Assembly (NCBI GenBank): GCA_947492825.1
Contig: CANLNT010000001.1
Span: 1,302,001-1,366,000, forward strand
Source: an uncultured Paracoccaceae bacterium
Lineage (GTDB): Bacteria; Pseudomonadota; Alphaproteobacteria; Rhodobacterales; Rhodobacteraceae
DNA length: 64,000 bases
Reading direction: 5' to 3'
Shown one piece after another: positions 35,379 through 44,140 of this stretch (the first letter of the stretch is position 1; each line of letters starts with the position of its first letter). The translations under genes and the position numbers were made by a program. The notes under the pieces were generated by a model that saw nothing but the letters and a program-made list of their open reading frames with translations, had not been told where the DNA came from and did not search any database.

Positions 35379-36167
35379 ATGGGCTTACCTGAGTTCACCA
35401 TGCGCCAACTGCTTGAAGCAGGCGTACACTTTGGTCACCAGACCGCACGCTGGAACCCCAAGATGGGCCAGTACATCTACGGATCCCGCAACGGCATTCA
35501 CATCATGGACCTCACCCAGACGGTCCCGCTGCTGGATCAGGCGTTGCAAGCCATTCGCGACACCGTTGCCAAGGGTGGCCGCATTCTGTTCGTTGGCACC
35601 AAGCGTCAGGCCGCCAAGCCGATTGCTGAAGCAGCAGAGAAGTCCGCACAGTTCTACATGAACCACCGCTGGTTGGGTGGCACGCTGACCAACTGGCAAA
35701 CCGTGTCGCAGTCGATCGGTCGCCTCAAGGCGATTGACGAAGCATCCTCGACCGGGTTCGCAGGCCTGACCAAGAAAGAGCGTCTTGGCATGGAGCGTGA
35801 GCAGGGCAAATTGCAAGCCTCGCTGGGCGGGATCGCCGAGATGGGTGGCACACCTGATCTGTTGTTCGTCATCGACGTCAACAAGGAAGACCTGGCCATT
35901 GCCGAAGCCAAAAAGCTGGGCATCCCGGTTGTTGCTATTGTCGACACCAACTGCTCGCCCGAAGGCGTGGATTACATCATTCCTGGCAACGACGACGCAG
36001 CCCGCGCCATTGCGCTTTACTGCGATCTGGCCGCACGTGCAGCCCTTGATGGCATGTCCGCCCAACTGGGTGCGGCAGGCGTCGACATGGGTGCGATGGA
36101 AGAGCTGGCCGAGGAAGCCGTGGCTGAAGAAGCCGCAGAAGCCCCGGCAGAAGCCACCGCAGAATAA
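35379..36167 (+). CDS. rpsB: 30S ribosomal protein S2
   Basis: 262 residues. [22 protein letters not shown] and MAPYIYG-like [16 protein letters not shown] are hallmark S2 sequences, with [14 protein letters not shown] and the C-terminal domain ending in an alanine/glutamate-rich tail. It starts 8 bp after AAAGGAAA. It is the first gene of the conserved rpsB-tsf pair, joining the small ribosomal subunit late in assembly. Confidence 0.98.
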   Translation: MGLPEFTMRQLLEAGVHFGHQTARWNPKMGQYIYGSRNGIHIMDLTQTVPLLDQALQAIRDTVAKGGRILFVGTKRQAAKPIAEAAEKSAQFYMNHRWLGGTLTNWQTVSQSIGRLKAIDEASSTGFAGLTKKERLGMEREQGKLQASLGGIAEMGGTPDLLFVIDVNKEDLAIAEAKKLGIPVVAIVDTNCSPEGVDYIIPGNDDAARAIALYCDLAARAALDGMSAQLGAAGVDMGAMEELAEEAVAEEAAEAPAEATAE

Positions 36168-36190
36168 GCGTCACACGCTTGTCACATCAA

Positions 36191-36219
36191 CCGGGCAGGG
36201 CGTGTTCGCGCCCGCCCGG
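36191..36219 (+). promoter_or_regulatory. Hairpin between rpsB and tsf
   Basis: A nested GC-rich inverted repeat (CCGGGC ... GCCCGG enclosing GGGCG ... CGCCC) follows rpsB and precedes the tsf ribosome-binding site AAGGAG (36237-36242). With no T tract it is probably a processing or attenuation element that sets the S2:EF-Ts ratio. Confidence 0.45.
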
Positions 36220-36249
36220 CACATATGATTATTCTCAAGGAGAGATGAC

Positions 36250-37122
36250 ATGGCTATCACCGCTGCAATGGTGAAAGAACTGCGCGAAGCAACCGGCGCA
36301 GGCATGATGGACGCCAAGAAGGCGCTGACCGAAAACGACGGCGACATGGAAGCTGCAACCGACTGGCTGCGCACCAAAGGTCTGGCGAAGGCCGCCAAGA
36401 AGTCTGGCCGCACCGCAGCAGAGGGCCTGGTGGCCGTGGCTGTATCCGGTGGCAAGGGTGTTGCTGTCGAAGTGAACTCTGAAACTGACTTCGTTGGCAA
36501 GAACGCCGACTTTCAGGCCATGGTTGCGAAGATTGCAAACGCCGCGCTGGGTGTGAACGATATCGACGCGCTGAAGGCTGCAGACATCGACGGCAAGACG
36601 GTTGAGCAGACTGTGACCGACGCGGTTGCTGTGATCGGCGAGAACATGTCCGTGCGCCGGATGGCGGCATTGGAAGGTGCGTCTGTTGTAACTTACGTGC
36701 ACAACGCGGCTGCCACCGACATGGGCAACATCGGTGTGCTGGTCGCCATGACCGGCGATAATGAGGCCTTTGGACGTCAGGTTGCGATGCACATCGCAGC
36801 CACCAACCCGGCTGCCCTGAATGAAGCTGATCTGGACCCGGCGATGGTTGAGAAGGAAAAGCAAATTCAGATGGATATCGCCCGCGAATCCGGCAAGCCT
36901 GAGCAGGTCATCGAGAAGATGATCATCGGTCGGATGAAAAAGTACATGTCCGAGATCACGCTGGTGAACCAGTCCTTCGTGGTGAACCCCGATCTGACCG
37001 TGGGTGCCGCAGCCGCCGAAGCCGGTGTCGAGATCACCGGGTTCGTGCGTCTTGAAAAGGGCGAAGGCATTGAGGTTGTGGCAGAAGATTTTGCCGCCGA
37101 AGTGGCCAAGCTGAACGGTTAA
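36250..37122 (+). CDS. tsf: Elongation factor Ts
   Basis: 290 residues. The N-terminal UBA-like domain ([20 protein letters not shown]) and the TDFVGKN motif that contacts EF-Tu are clear. EF-Ts catalyses GDP release from EF-Tu. It follows rpsB by 82 bp and is followed by an intrinsic terminator, closing the operon. Confidence 0.98.
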   Translation: MAITAAMVKELREATGAGMMDAKKALTENDGDMEAATDWLRTKGLAKAAKKSGRTAAEGLVAVAVSGGKGVAVEVNSETDFVGKNADFQAMVAKIANAALGVNDIDALKAADIDGKTVEQTVTDAVAVIGENMSVRRMAALEGASVVTYVHNAAATDMGNIGVLVAMTGDNEAFGRQVAMHIAATNPAALNEADLDPAMVEKEKQIQMDIARESGKPEQVIEKMIIGRMKKYMSEITLVNQSFVVNPDLTVGAAAAEAGVEITGFVRLEKGEGIEVVAEDFAAEVAKLNG

Positions 37123-37145
37123 CACCGGCTTTTCAAAACCAGTTT

Positions 37146-37176
37146 AAGGCCCGTCACATCTGTGGCGGGCCTTTTT
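37146..37176 (+). terminator. Intrinsic terminator of the rpsB-tsf operon
   Basis: AAGGCCCG and CGGGCCTT, extended by CACA/TGTG, form a long stem with a tiny loop followed by TTTTT, 24 bp after tsf. Confidence 0.85.
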
Positions 37177-37259
37177 GCTGTTGCTGCCCTTTTCGCGCCG
37201 TAATCCCGGCCCAATGACTGGGTAATCCTAACGCCATATCAAGTGTTTAGGACTTACAC

Positions 37260-38951
37260 ATGCCGCAGATTATTACCCAGACCGACACCGATGACCTTTT
37301 TGATTGGTCAACGATTATCACGCAGATCGCTGACAATGGCGACAGGATCCAACGGGATTGGGAATATGACGATGGTTCGATCCGAACGGACATTTATGAT
37401 GCAGGCGTGATCACCGAAACGCGCAAGTTTGATTCCAGCGCCAACCCCGATGCGAACCCTTGGGATGTGGTGCGGGTCTACTATGACAACGGTGTTATTG
37501 TCGGCAGTGAAATCACGTATGATGACACCTCTGCCAAGATCGAGATTTTCGAAAACGGCGTGCGGTCTCAACTGACTGAGTTGGATTCTACGACCGTCCC
37601 CGGCACCCGTGATTGGGAGCGGATTGACACCTACTATGATGCCAATGGCGATTTGGCTGGCCGCGAGACGCTCTATGATACGGGCGAGCGACGGTTGGAG
37701 ACATATGAGTTTGGCGCGTTGTCACAAATCACCCAGCTGGACGAGACAGATGTCCAAGACTGGATCGACATTCAGACCTATTACGACAACGGCCTTATTG
37801 CAGGGCAGGTGATCACCTACGATGACGGGCGTGAAGTTGCCCGCAGCTACGATTCCGGCGCGGTGTCGCGCGAGGACCAGTATGACCGCACCGCTGCCGG
37901 GGACCCGGCAGGGCAAGAGTGGGAGCGGATCTCGACCTATTATGAGCCGGACGGGGCGCTGGCCGGACGTGAGACAGAGTTCGACGACGGTGTTCTGCGG
38001 TTGGACTATTATAGCGATGGCGCGCTGTCGCGTGTGTCACAAACAGACCGTGCAGGCGATGCGCGTATTTGGCAAAGCCACAACACCTATTTTGAGGCCA
38101 ATGGTGACAAAGCGGGAATCGAGATCGACTATGACGACGGACGCTTCGAGACGATCTATTTTTCTGATGGCATCAAATCCCGGCAGGAATTGATTGATCG
38201 GACCCAATCCGGCGATCCTGCGGGGCAGGGCTGGGACAGCCAGACCACCTATTTTGAGGTGAACGGCGACAAGGCCTATCGCGAGACACAATTCGACAAT
38301 GGTGTGCTGAAGCAGGAAACCTTTGACGGTGGCCAGATCTTCACGGTTGAACAGTTTGACACCGGCAATGCGAAAACCTGGGATTCAATTGTCATTCGGT
38401 ATGATGCGCAAGGGCGTATCGCCGCCAAGGAGGTGACGAACGACAACGGTTTGTTGCGCGAGGAAACTTTTGTCGACGGCCAACGCTATGAAGTCAACGA
38501 GCAAGACACAGGCAACGCCTTTGGCTGGGACTCGCGGCTGACGAGCTATAATGTTGACGAAGGCTATGTGAATGGCAAATTCATCGCGGGCGACAACGGG
38601 ATCAACACCAGCCTTGGTTATGATCAAGGGGTGCTGTCCGTGCGTGAACAGGCCGACACCTTTGATATTACACCTTGGGATCTACGTGTCCGGGTATATG
38701 GCGACGATGGCAAAGTTGACACGTTCCAGACCAGTTTTGACAACGGCGACCAACGGGTGATTTCATATGCCGAGGACGGCCGCACCCAAGCGATCCGCAT
38801 TGATCAAGATGGTGACGCATCGCACGAATGGACATTCAAGGTAGTGGATATGCGCGGTGCGACCAATGTGGTCACAACATATGATTCCTTTGACGAGCTG
38901 AGCGCCGATTATCAAGATGTACTGAATTTCAGCTACACGGTGTCGATCTAA
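37260..38951 (+). CDS. Tandem-repeat protein: about ten ~49-residue W..YY..G..YDDG..Y..G repeats
   Basis: 563 residues, no signal peptide, strongly acidic. From residue ~15 to ~525 it is built from about ten tandem repeats of 46-54 residues, each beginning with W (WERIDTYYDANG, WERISTYYEPDG, WQSHNTYFEANG, WDSQTTYFEVNG), then a G.E..YDDG turn, a second aromatic-Gly turn (YDSGA, YSDGA, FSDGI) and an S....D end. A degenerate final copy (WTFKVVDMRG...) caps it. Two repeats carry the same D(R)T..GDPAGQ insertion. The pattern recalls YD/RHS-like or MORN-like beta-hairpin repeats but matches no family I can name. With its RTX-like acidity and lack of signal peptide it may be a type I secreted protein. 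It has its own promoter region after the tsf terminator. Confidence 0.85.
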   Translation: MPQIITQTDTDDLFDWSTIITQIADNGDRIQRDWEYDDGSIRTDIYDAGVITETRKFDSSANPDANPWDVVRVYYDNGVIVGSEITYDDTSAKIEIFENGVRSQLTELDSTTVPGTRDWERIDTYYDANGDLAGRETLYDTGERRLETYEFGALSQITQLDETDVQDWIDIQTYYDNGLIAGQVITYDDGREVARSYDSGAVSREDQYDRTAAGDPAGQEWERISTYYEPDGALAGRETEFDDGVLRLDYYSDGALSRVSQTDRAGDARIWQSHNTYFEANGDKAGIEIDYDDGRFETIYFSDGIKSRQELIDRTQSGDPAGQGWDSQTTYFEVNGDKAYRETQFDNGVLKQETFDGGQIFTVEQFDTGNAKTWDSIVIRYDAQGRIAAKEVTNDNGLLREETFVDGQRYEVNEQDTGNAFGWDSRLTSYNVDEGYVNGKFIAGDNGINTSLGYDQGVLSVREQADTFDITPWDLRVRVYGDDGKVDTFQTSFDNGDQRVISYAEDGRTQAIRIDQDGDASHEWTFKVVDMRGATNVVTTYDSFDELSADYQDVLNFSYTVSI

Positions 38952-38973
38952 GCTAACGCATTCAACCAACGAG

Positions 38974-39008
38974 AAAAAAGGCGCCGCAATCGGGAGAATT
39001 GCGGCGCC
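38974..39008 (-). terminator. Intrinsic terminator (minus strand)
   Basis: A perfect 11-bp stem (GGCGCCGCAAT, 38980-38990, with 38998-39008) and a 7-nt loop is followed on the minus strand by TTTTTTCTC (A run 38974-38979 on plus). It is oriented to end minus-strand transcription arriving from the LuxR gene 234 bp away, or from a transcript inside that gap. Confidence 0.75.
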
Positions 39009-39242
39009 GTACTCGTTACCCCCGCGCGCAGTCATTGGGATGGGACAGGCGCGCTTTATGCAGGGCCAGGTCAGAGGATCAATTCCCCGTTGCTGGTTTA
39101 GTTGCGGACCGGCTTGCCTTGAAATCGCAAGGGTTCCGGCCCGCTGTTCCCTGGCCTAAGGCCACCACTCACGGAACAAGGTAAACGTGCCATTTGACGC
39201 CGCGTCATGAAAGTAAGGTAAACCTGACCCTTCGGTCAAAAC
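39009..39242. other. Gene-free interval with a direct repeat
   Basis: This 234-bp stretch between the LuxR stop and the minus-strand terminator has no credible reading frame. It holds a 9-bp direct repeat AAGGTAAAC at 39178-39186 and 39215-39223, 37 bp apart, next to the LuxR stop. It could be a 3' untranslated region of the luxR transcript or an independent RNA. Confidence 0.35.
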
Positions 39243-40007
39243 TCAGTTGTCGACGTCTTCCAGGACGAACATCTGATTATAAAACGCGGCCTTTAGAACG
39301 GCCTGCGCCGTGGTCTCGACGTCAAGCGCTTCGCGCGCAAGGCGCAAGTGCTTTTCGACGGTGGCCGGGGTCAGTTCCAGCAGAATCGCGATGTCCTGCG
39401 TGGTTTTCCCGTCGCCCACCCATTGCAGCACTTCGCGCTGGCGTTTGGTCAGCGGACGTGCACCGGAATAGGGCAGGGTCAAGAGCTTGAGGTGGAAAAT
39501 GTTGTTCAGCACGATGAGTTCGTCACCGTGCTTTGCCCAAACCTCTTCCACCTGGTCCTGGTTCATGCGTGGGCTGCCCACCAGACCAATGGCACCTTTG
39601 CTGCGCTCAGAAACCGAACGGAAGCTGATGGTGTAGCCTGCCGTCACTTCGTGTTTCTGGTTGATTTGAAGAACGTTCATCTCACCCGGGGTGAGGTTGC
39701 CGGTCTGTGCCAGTTCTTCCATCCAGCGCCAGCTACACGCGCCATTGTTGTTGAGCGCCCACCGCAGCATCGGCGCATGATCGTAATGGGTGTCGGTAAA
39801 GAAGCTTTCCATGAACTCAGGACCGTGATTGGTCAAAATGACCCAATCCTGCGGATCGCCAAGCCCATGTGTGGTGCGGTAGCGTGTGTAGCCATAGAGC
39901 ACGCGGTCAAAGCCATAGGATTTCATCAGGCCAACGTGATAGTTCCACAGCTCGTTATCTGTTTTAGCGTTGGTCAGCGCCGCGAGATGGTCCAAAAGCT
40001 GAGTCAT
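39243..40007 (-). CDS. LuxR-type regulator with diverged autoinducer domain
   Basis: 254 residues. The N-terminal Autoind_bind-type domain runs to about residue 165, and the C-terminal LuxR helix-turn-helix is clear (LTKRQREVLQWVGDGKTTQD, then TVEKHL). In the ligand pocket, positions that normally read W, Y and D-P appear as F, F and A-P (EFMESFF, YDHAPML), while the tryptophan in CSW and the glycine in TAGYTISF are kept. It may therefore sense something other than a standard acyl-homoserine lactone. No luxI gene is adjacent. The start overlaps the aroQ stop by 4 bp, so it is co-transcribed with aroQ. Confidence 0.88.
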   Translation of the reverse strand: MTQLLDHLAALTNAKTDNELWNYHVGLMKSYGFDRVLYGYTRYRTTHGLGDPQDWVILTNHGPEFMESFFTDTHYDHAPMLRWALNNNGACSWRWMEELAQTGNLTPGEMNVLQINQKHEVTAGYTISFRSVSERSKGAIGLVGSPRMNQDQVEEVWAKHGDELIVLNNIFHLKLLTLPYSGARPLTKRQREVLQWVGDGKTTQDIAILLELTPATVEKHLRLAREALDVETTAQAVLKAAFYNQMFVLEDVDN

Positions 40008-40450
40008 GCGGCACCGTCCAGATAGTCGCGCATTGCAGTCATCGCCAGTGGGTAGCCTCCTGCGCCAAAGCCGCAGATGACCCCAATGGCCGCTTTGGCG
40101 ATATAGGATTTGCCTCGGAATTCTTCGCGGGCATGAACGTTGGACAGGTGCAGTTCAATGGTTGGCACTTCGGTCGAGAAAATCGCATCCATCAACGCAA
40201 TTGACGTGTGCGTATAGGCACCGGCATTGAGGATGATCCCAGCATGCACGCCACGCGCGGCATGGATCGCATCGACCAGCGCGCCTTCGTGATTGGATTG
40301 TTCAAACGACACCGCGACACCCAGCGCCTTGGCGTGATTGGCGCACAGGGTTTCGATCATCGGAAGGGTGGTCGCGCCATAAACCTCTGGCTGGCGCGTA
40401 CCCAGCAGATTGAGGTTTGGACCATTGAGGATCAGCAGCGACGTGGTCAT
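40004..40450 (-). CDS. aroQ: Type II 3-dehydroquinate dehydratase
   Basis: 148 residues, the normal length of the dodecameric type II enzyme. LILNGPNLNLLGTRQPEVYG carries the catalytic tyrosine on the flexible loop; SNHEG, NAGAYTHTSIAL (with the catalytic histidine region) and ELHLSNVHAREEFR follow. It converts 3-dehydroquinate to 3-dehydroshikimate in the shikimate pathway. The ATG at 40450 starts the first beta strand. It overlaps the LuxR-type gene downstream by 4 bp, an unusual pairing. Confidence 0.97.
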   Translation of the reverse strand: MTTSLLILNGPNLNLLGTRQPEVYGATTLPMIETLCANHAKALGVAVSFEQSNHEGALVDAIHAARGVHAGIILNAGAYTHTSIALMDAIFSTEVPTIELHLSNVHAREEFRGKSYIAKAAIGVICGFGAGGYPLAMTAMRDYLDGAA

Positions 40451-40550
40451 GGCGGTATCTTTGGCATAATCAGGTTGGGCGTGAAACCAGATTTCGTTTA
40501 GATGCCTGTTTTGCGTGTGTTTTGTGTGCCTTTTGCGCCTGTGTGTACCC

Positions 40551-41585
40551 TTATGGTTTCGCAATCCGGCGCGCGACTTGCGCCAGTGCGGGAATTGCAG
40601 CTTGCATCTGGCCAAGATCACCGGGATTCGAGGCGTTGCCATCCACCGCACGGCGGATCACGCCCTGAATGATGGCGATGAAGCGAAAGTAGCTGAAGGT
40701 CAGAAAGAATGGCCAATTGCCAGGCGGCTGGATGCCACGTGCGTCACAATAGGTCGCGATGTAATCCTGTTCGGTCGGGATGCCCAAAGCCGCACGATCC
40801 GCATTGCCCAGACCGCGCGCCACACCTTGATTGGGCAATTGCATCCCCATGATCTGATAGGCCAGATCGGCCATTGGATGGCCGATTGTCGAAAGTTCCC
40901 AATCGAGCAGCGCCAGAACCGCGGTGCCATCGGGTGCAAACATCAGATTATCAAGCCGGAAGTCACCGTGCACGATGCTGATCTGACCGTCATCGTCGGG
41001 GATCCGTTCTGCCAGCCAGTCGATCAGCCAGTCCACGTCCGCGTTTGGTTTCAGCTCGGCGGCGCGGTATTGCTTGGTCCAGCGGCCCACCTGCCGGGCA
41101 AAGTAGTTGCCGGGCGCCCCAAAGTCTGACAACCCAACCGCCGCCACATCAACGCTGTGCAGATCGGCCATCACCCGCACCATGTTGTGGTAGATCGCGG
41201 TGCGGTCAGCGTGGGTCAGGTCAGGCAGGGCAGGGTCCCAGAAAGTGCGGCCTGTCAGCGCCTCCATCACGAAGAACTGTGGGCCAAGAGGGCTTTCATC
41301 GCCTGTCAGATGGTACATCTGCGGCACTGGCACGGGTGTGTCACGCAGGGCCTGCATCACGCGGAACTCGCGCGCCACCTGATGGGCGGAGCTGAGTAGC
41401 TTTCCCGTCGGCTTGGCGCGAACCACAAAGGTGCGTGCACCGCTGGTGATCCGATATGTGGGGTTCGACTGACCGCCGGTGAACCGGGTGATCCCGTCGA
41501 GTGTGGTGAAGCCGGGCACATGGGTCGCCAGATAGGTCTGCAGGGTGGTGTGATCGAAGGAATGGCGCAGATCAGCTGTGGTCAT
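40551..41585 (-). CDS. APH-fold phosphotransferase, ACAD10/11 kinase-like
   Basis: 344 residues of the aminoglycoside phosphotransferase fold. FTGGQSNPTYRI is the glycine loop, VHGDFRLDNLMF the catalytic HGDxxxxN loop and LLDWELSTIGHP the metal-binding aspartate. This is the form found as the N-terminal domain of animal ACAD10/11 and in LvaA of levulinate catabolism, which phosphorylates 4-hydroxyacyl-CoA. Its divergent neighbour 90 bp away is an ACAD11-like dehydrogenase, so the pair probably acts in one pathway. It is not likely to be an antibiotic-resistance enzyme. Confidence 0.88.
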   Translation of the reverse strand: MTTADLRHSFDHTTLQTYLATHVPGFTTLDGITRFTGGQSNPTYRITSGARTFVVRAKPTGKLLSSAHQVAREFRVMQALRDTPVPVPQMYHLTGDESPLGPQFFVMEALTGRTFWDPALPDLTHADRTAIYHNMVRVMADLHSVDVAAVGLSDFGAPGNYFARQVGRWTKQYRAAELKPNADVDWLIDWLAERIPDDDGQISIVHGDFRLDNLMFAPDGTAVLALLDWELSTIGHPMADLAYQIMGMQLPNQGVARGLGNADRAALGIPTEQDYIATYCDARGIQPPGNWPFFLTFSYFRFIAIIQGVIRRAVDGNASNPGDLGQMQAAIPALAQVARRIAKP

Positions 41586-41675
41586 GGCAGGGCTTTCGCG
41601 GGCAGAGGCGTTGACAAGTATCTGCGGAGTTTGGTCCAGTCAGACCGGAATGCAAAGCCTTGAGGGGATGGAACG

Positions 41676-42911
41676 ATGGATATGAACCTCGGGATGAGCG
41701 CGCGGGTCGCGGATTTGCGCGACCGGGTGGCGGCAATGATCCGGGACGAGATCGCACCGCTGGCCGACGAATATCACGCAGAGGTCGCGGTGGGCGATCG
41801 TTGGGTCTTTACCCCGCGCCAGACTGAGATCTTGGAGGGACTCAAAGCAAAGGCCAAGGCGGCGGGTTTGTGGAACTTCTGGCTGACCGACAGCGACAAG
41901 GGCTTTGGGCTAACAACGGTGGAATATGCATATCTCGCCGAGGAGATGGGCAAGGTGACCATCGCGGCAGAGGTCTTTAACTGCAACGCGCCCGATACGG
42001 GCAACATGGAAGTGTTCGAACGCTACGGCACGCCTGCCATGAAAGAGCGTTGGTTAAAGCCGCTGCTGGCGGGTGAAATGCGGTCTGCCTATTTGATGAC
42101 GGAACCGGATGTCGCTTCGTCCGATGCGACCAACATTGCGCTGTCCTGCGTGCGGGACGGCAATGACTATGTGCTGAACGGTGAAAAGTGGTGGGCCAGC
42201 GGAGCAGGGGACCCGCGCACGGCGGTCTATATCGTTATGGTGCGCACCGGAGCTGCTGATGCACCTAAACATCAGCAGCATTCCATGATCGTGGTTGATG
42301 CCCGCCTGCCGGGGATCGAGGTTTTGCGCCCGATGCAGGTTTACGGCCATGACGATGCACCACACGGGCATATGCATATCCGGTTTACGGATGTCCGTGT
42401 GCCAGCAGAGAACCTGCTGCTAGGTGAGGGTCGCGGATTTGAGATTGCACAAGGGCGACTGGGGCCTGGGCGCATTCACCACTGTATGCGGGCCATTGGT
42501 CAGGCCGAGGCAGCCCTAGAGGCGATGTGTCAACGGTCGCTGGCGCGCGAGGCGTTTGGCAAACCGATTGCGGCACTTGGTGCGAATTTCGACATTATCG
42601 CAGAGGCACGGATGAAGATCGAACAGGCGCGGCTGTTGTGCCTGAAAGCCGCATGGATGATGGATCAGGGTGATGCGCGGGCGGCGGCCCCATGGATCAG
42701 CCAGATCAAGGTCGTCGCCCCGCGCGTAGCGCTGGAGGTGATCGACGAGGCGATCCAGATGCATGGCGCGATGGGCATTTCACAGGACACACCATTGGCG
42801 GCAGCATGGACCGCGACGCGTACGTTGCGGATGGCGGACGGGCCGGATGCGGTGCACCGCCGTCAGGTGGCGCGGGCCGAGTTGCGCAAGCATACGCAAC
42901 AAAAGGTCTAG
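41676..42911 (+). CDS. Acyl-CoA dehydrogenase, ACAD10/11-like
   Basis: 411 residues with the full acyl-CoA dehydrogenase fold. TEPDVASSDATNI is the FAD/substrate signature, and GEKWWASGAGDPR is distinctive of the ACAD10/11 subgroup, which removes phosphate from 4-phosphoacyl-CoAs rather than simply dehydrogenating. The C-terminal QMHGAMGISQDTPLA segment is conserved. It is divergent from the APH-fold kinase and overlaps the convergent idonate dehydrogenase by 4 bp. Confidence 0.9.
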   Translation: MDMNLGMSARVADLRDRVAAMIRDEIAPLADEYHAEVAVGDRWVFTPRQTEILEGLKAKAKAAGLWNFWLTDSDKGFGLTTVEYAYLAEEMGKVTIAAEVFNCNAPDTGNMEVFERYGTPAMKERWLKPLLAGEMRSAYLMTEPDVASSDATNIALSCVRDGNDYVLNGEKWWASGAGDPRTAVYIVMVRTGAADAPKHQQHSMIVVDARLPGIEVLRPMQVYGHDDAPHGHMHIRFTDVRVPAENLLLGEGRGFEIAQGRLGPGRIHHCMRAIGQAEAALEAMCQRSLAREAFGKPIAALGANFDIIAEARMKIEQARLLCLKAAWMMDQGDARAAAPWISQIKVVAPRVALEVIDEAIQMHGAMGISQDTPLAAAWTATRTLRMADGPDAVHRRQVARAELRKHTQQKV

Positions 42912-43936
42912 TCAAAGGCGATTTGTACCTTGAGCGCCTGTGTCCGATCAGAGGCGAGGTCAAAAGCGGCCTGCATCTGATCGAGCGGCAAGGTATGGGT
43001 GATCAGCGGTTTCACATCCAGACGTCCGGCCTGCATCATCCGCACGGCGGTGAAGAATTCGGTGTGAAAGCGAAAAGACCCTTTGAGCACCAGTTCCTTG
43101 GCTGTCATGGCCTGGACCGGAAGGGTCATGTCGCCGCCAAGCCCCAGTTGCACCATCGTGGCACCGGGACGCAGGGCCGGAATGGTTGACGCGACAACTG
43201 GGGCCGCGCCGGTGCATTCAAACAGCACATCAAAGTGGCCTTTGTCTGCGGCGTAGCCAGTCAGCGCATCGGGGTCATCCGTCACATTGTGGGTGGTGTC
43301 AGCGCCAATCTCCTGCGCTTTTTGCAGCGTGAATGCGGTAATGTCTGTCGCTACGATCTGTGCGGCACCCGCCGCCCGCGCCACGAGCACCGCAAGAAGG
43401 CCAATGGGGCCACAGCCGGTGACCAAGACCCGTTTGCCAACCAGATCACCGGCCTGACGGGCGGCGTGCAGCACAACGGCCAAAGGTTCGGCCATTGCCG
43501 CCTCTGCTGCAGTCAAGCCCGATGCGGGCGCGCATTGGGCAGCATCGGCGACAAGCATTTGTCGGAACGCGCCCTGTATATGCGGAAACGGCATCGCTGA
43601 CCCAAAAAACCGCATGTGCAGACAGTGGTTCTGCGCGCCGGACGCACAATAGCGACACTGCCCGCAAGGGCGTGACGGAGAGACGGCGACGAGATCACCC
43701 ACTGCCAGATCAACACCTGCCCCGGTGCTTTCGATCACACCAGACACCTCGTGACCCAGAACCATCGGTTCTTTCAGTCGCACGGTGCCAAAGCCGCCGT
43801 GTTGATAATAATGCAGGTCCGATCCGCAGATACCACCAGCCTGCATCGCGATCCGCACCTGACCGGGTCCGGGGGGCGGGGCGGCGCGTTCTTCGATCCG
43901 AAGGTCCTTGGCGGCGTGGGCAACGATGGCTTTCAT
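42908..43936 (-). CDS. idnD: L-idonate 5-dehydrogenase (zinc MDR family)
   Basis: 342 residues. Catalytic zinc site: GGICGSDLHYYQHG and GHEVSG; structural zinc: CGQCRYCASGAQNHC; NAD loop VTGCGPIGLLAV. The LHYYQHGGFG signature is typical of L-idonate 5-dehydrogenases, which oxidise L-idonate to 5-ketogluconate. The divergent genes for a gluconate 5-dehydrogenase, gluconokinase and LacI regulator support this assignment. It overlaps the acyl-CoA dehydrogenase gene at its stop. Confidence 0.9.
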   Translation of the reverse strand: MKAIVAHAAKDLRIEERAAPPPGPGQVRIAMQAGGICGSDLHYYQHGGFGTVRLKEPMVLGHEVSGVIESTGAGVDLAVGDLVAVSPSRPCGQCRYCASGAQNHCLHMRFFGSAMPFPHIQGAFRQMLVADAAQCAPASGLTAAEAAMAEPLAVVLHAARQAGDLVGKRVLVTGCGPIGLLAVLVARAAGAAQIVATDITAFTLQKAQEIGADTTHNVTDDPDALTGYAADKGHFDVLFECTGAAPVVASTIPALRPGATMVQLGLGGDMTLPVQAMTAKELVLKGSFRFHTEFFTAVRMMQAGRLDVKPLITHTLPLDQMQAAFDLASDRTQALKVQIAFD

Positions 43937-44057
43937 GCGTATTCCTTCAGATGGCGGGTATGAGATCCGGTTGGCACATCGTTTCGCTGGTCATGGCGGA
44001 GGCAGTGCATGGTGCGACCTGGCGTCTGGCGGCATCTGACATCATGGCTTCCTTGCT

Positions 44058-44086
44058 TGACAAGCATTGGTATCGGTAACATGTCA
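44058..44086 (+). promoter_or_regulatory. Promoter of the gluconate 5-dehydrogenase operon
   Basis: A perfect TTGACA at 44058-44063 is followed 17 bp later by CATGTC (44081-44086), a weak -10. The operator-like palindrome at 44068-44083 fills the spacer, as expected for a repressed or tightly controlled promoter. The start codon is 55 bp downstream. Confidence 0.5.
44068..44083. promoter_or_regulatory. Candidate LacI-family (GntR/IdnR-like) operator
   Basis: TTGGTATCGGTAACAT is an imperfect 16-bp palindrome; on the other strand it matches 13 of 16 positions of the enterobacterial GntR/IdnR operator ATGTTACCGGTAACAT as I recall it. It sits in the intergenic region shared by idnD and idnO and overlaps the promoter. 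Confidence 0.55.
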
Positions 44087-44140
44087 TCGGCAACGGTCGA
44101 TCGGCTGTCAAGCGCCATCATTGTGACCTGAGGGGACGAT

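Noticed and set aside
36235-37125. A 296-residue minus-strand frame opposite tsf
   Set aside because: tsf is certain on the plus strand, and the antisense frame shows the His/Gly-rich composition of a shadow.
40551-41585. Reading the APH-fold protein as an aminoglycoside-resistance enzyme
   Set aside because: The fold is shared by many small-molecule kinases, and its neighbour is an ACAD10/11-type dehydrogenase, so a catabolic kinase fits better.
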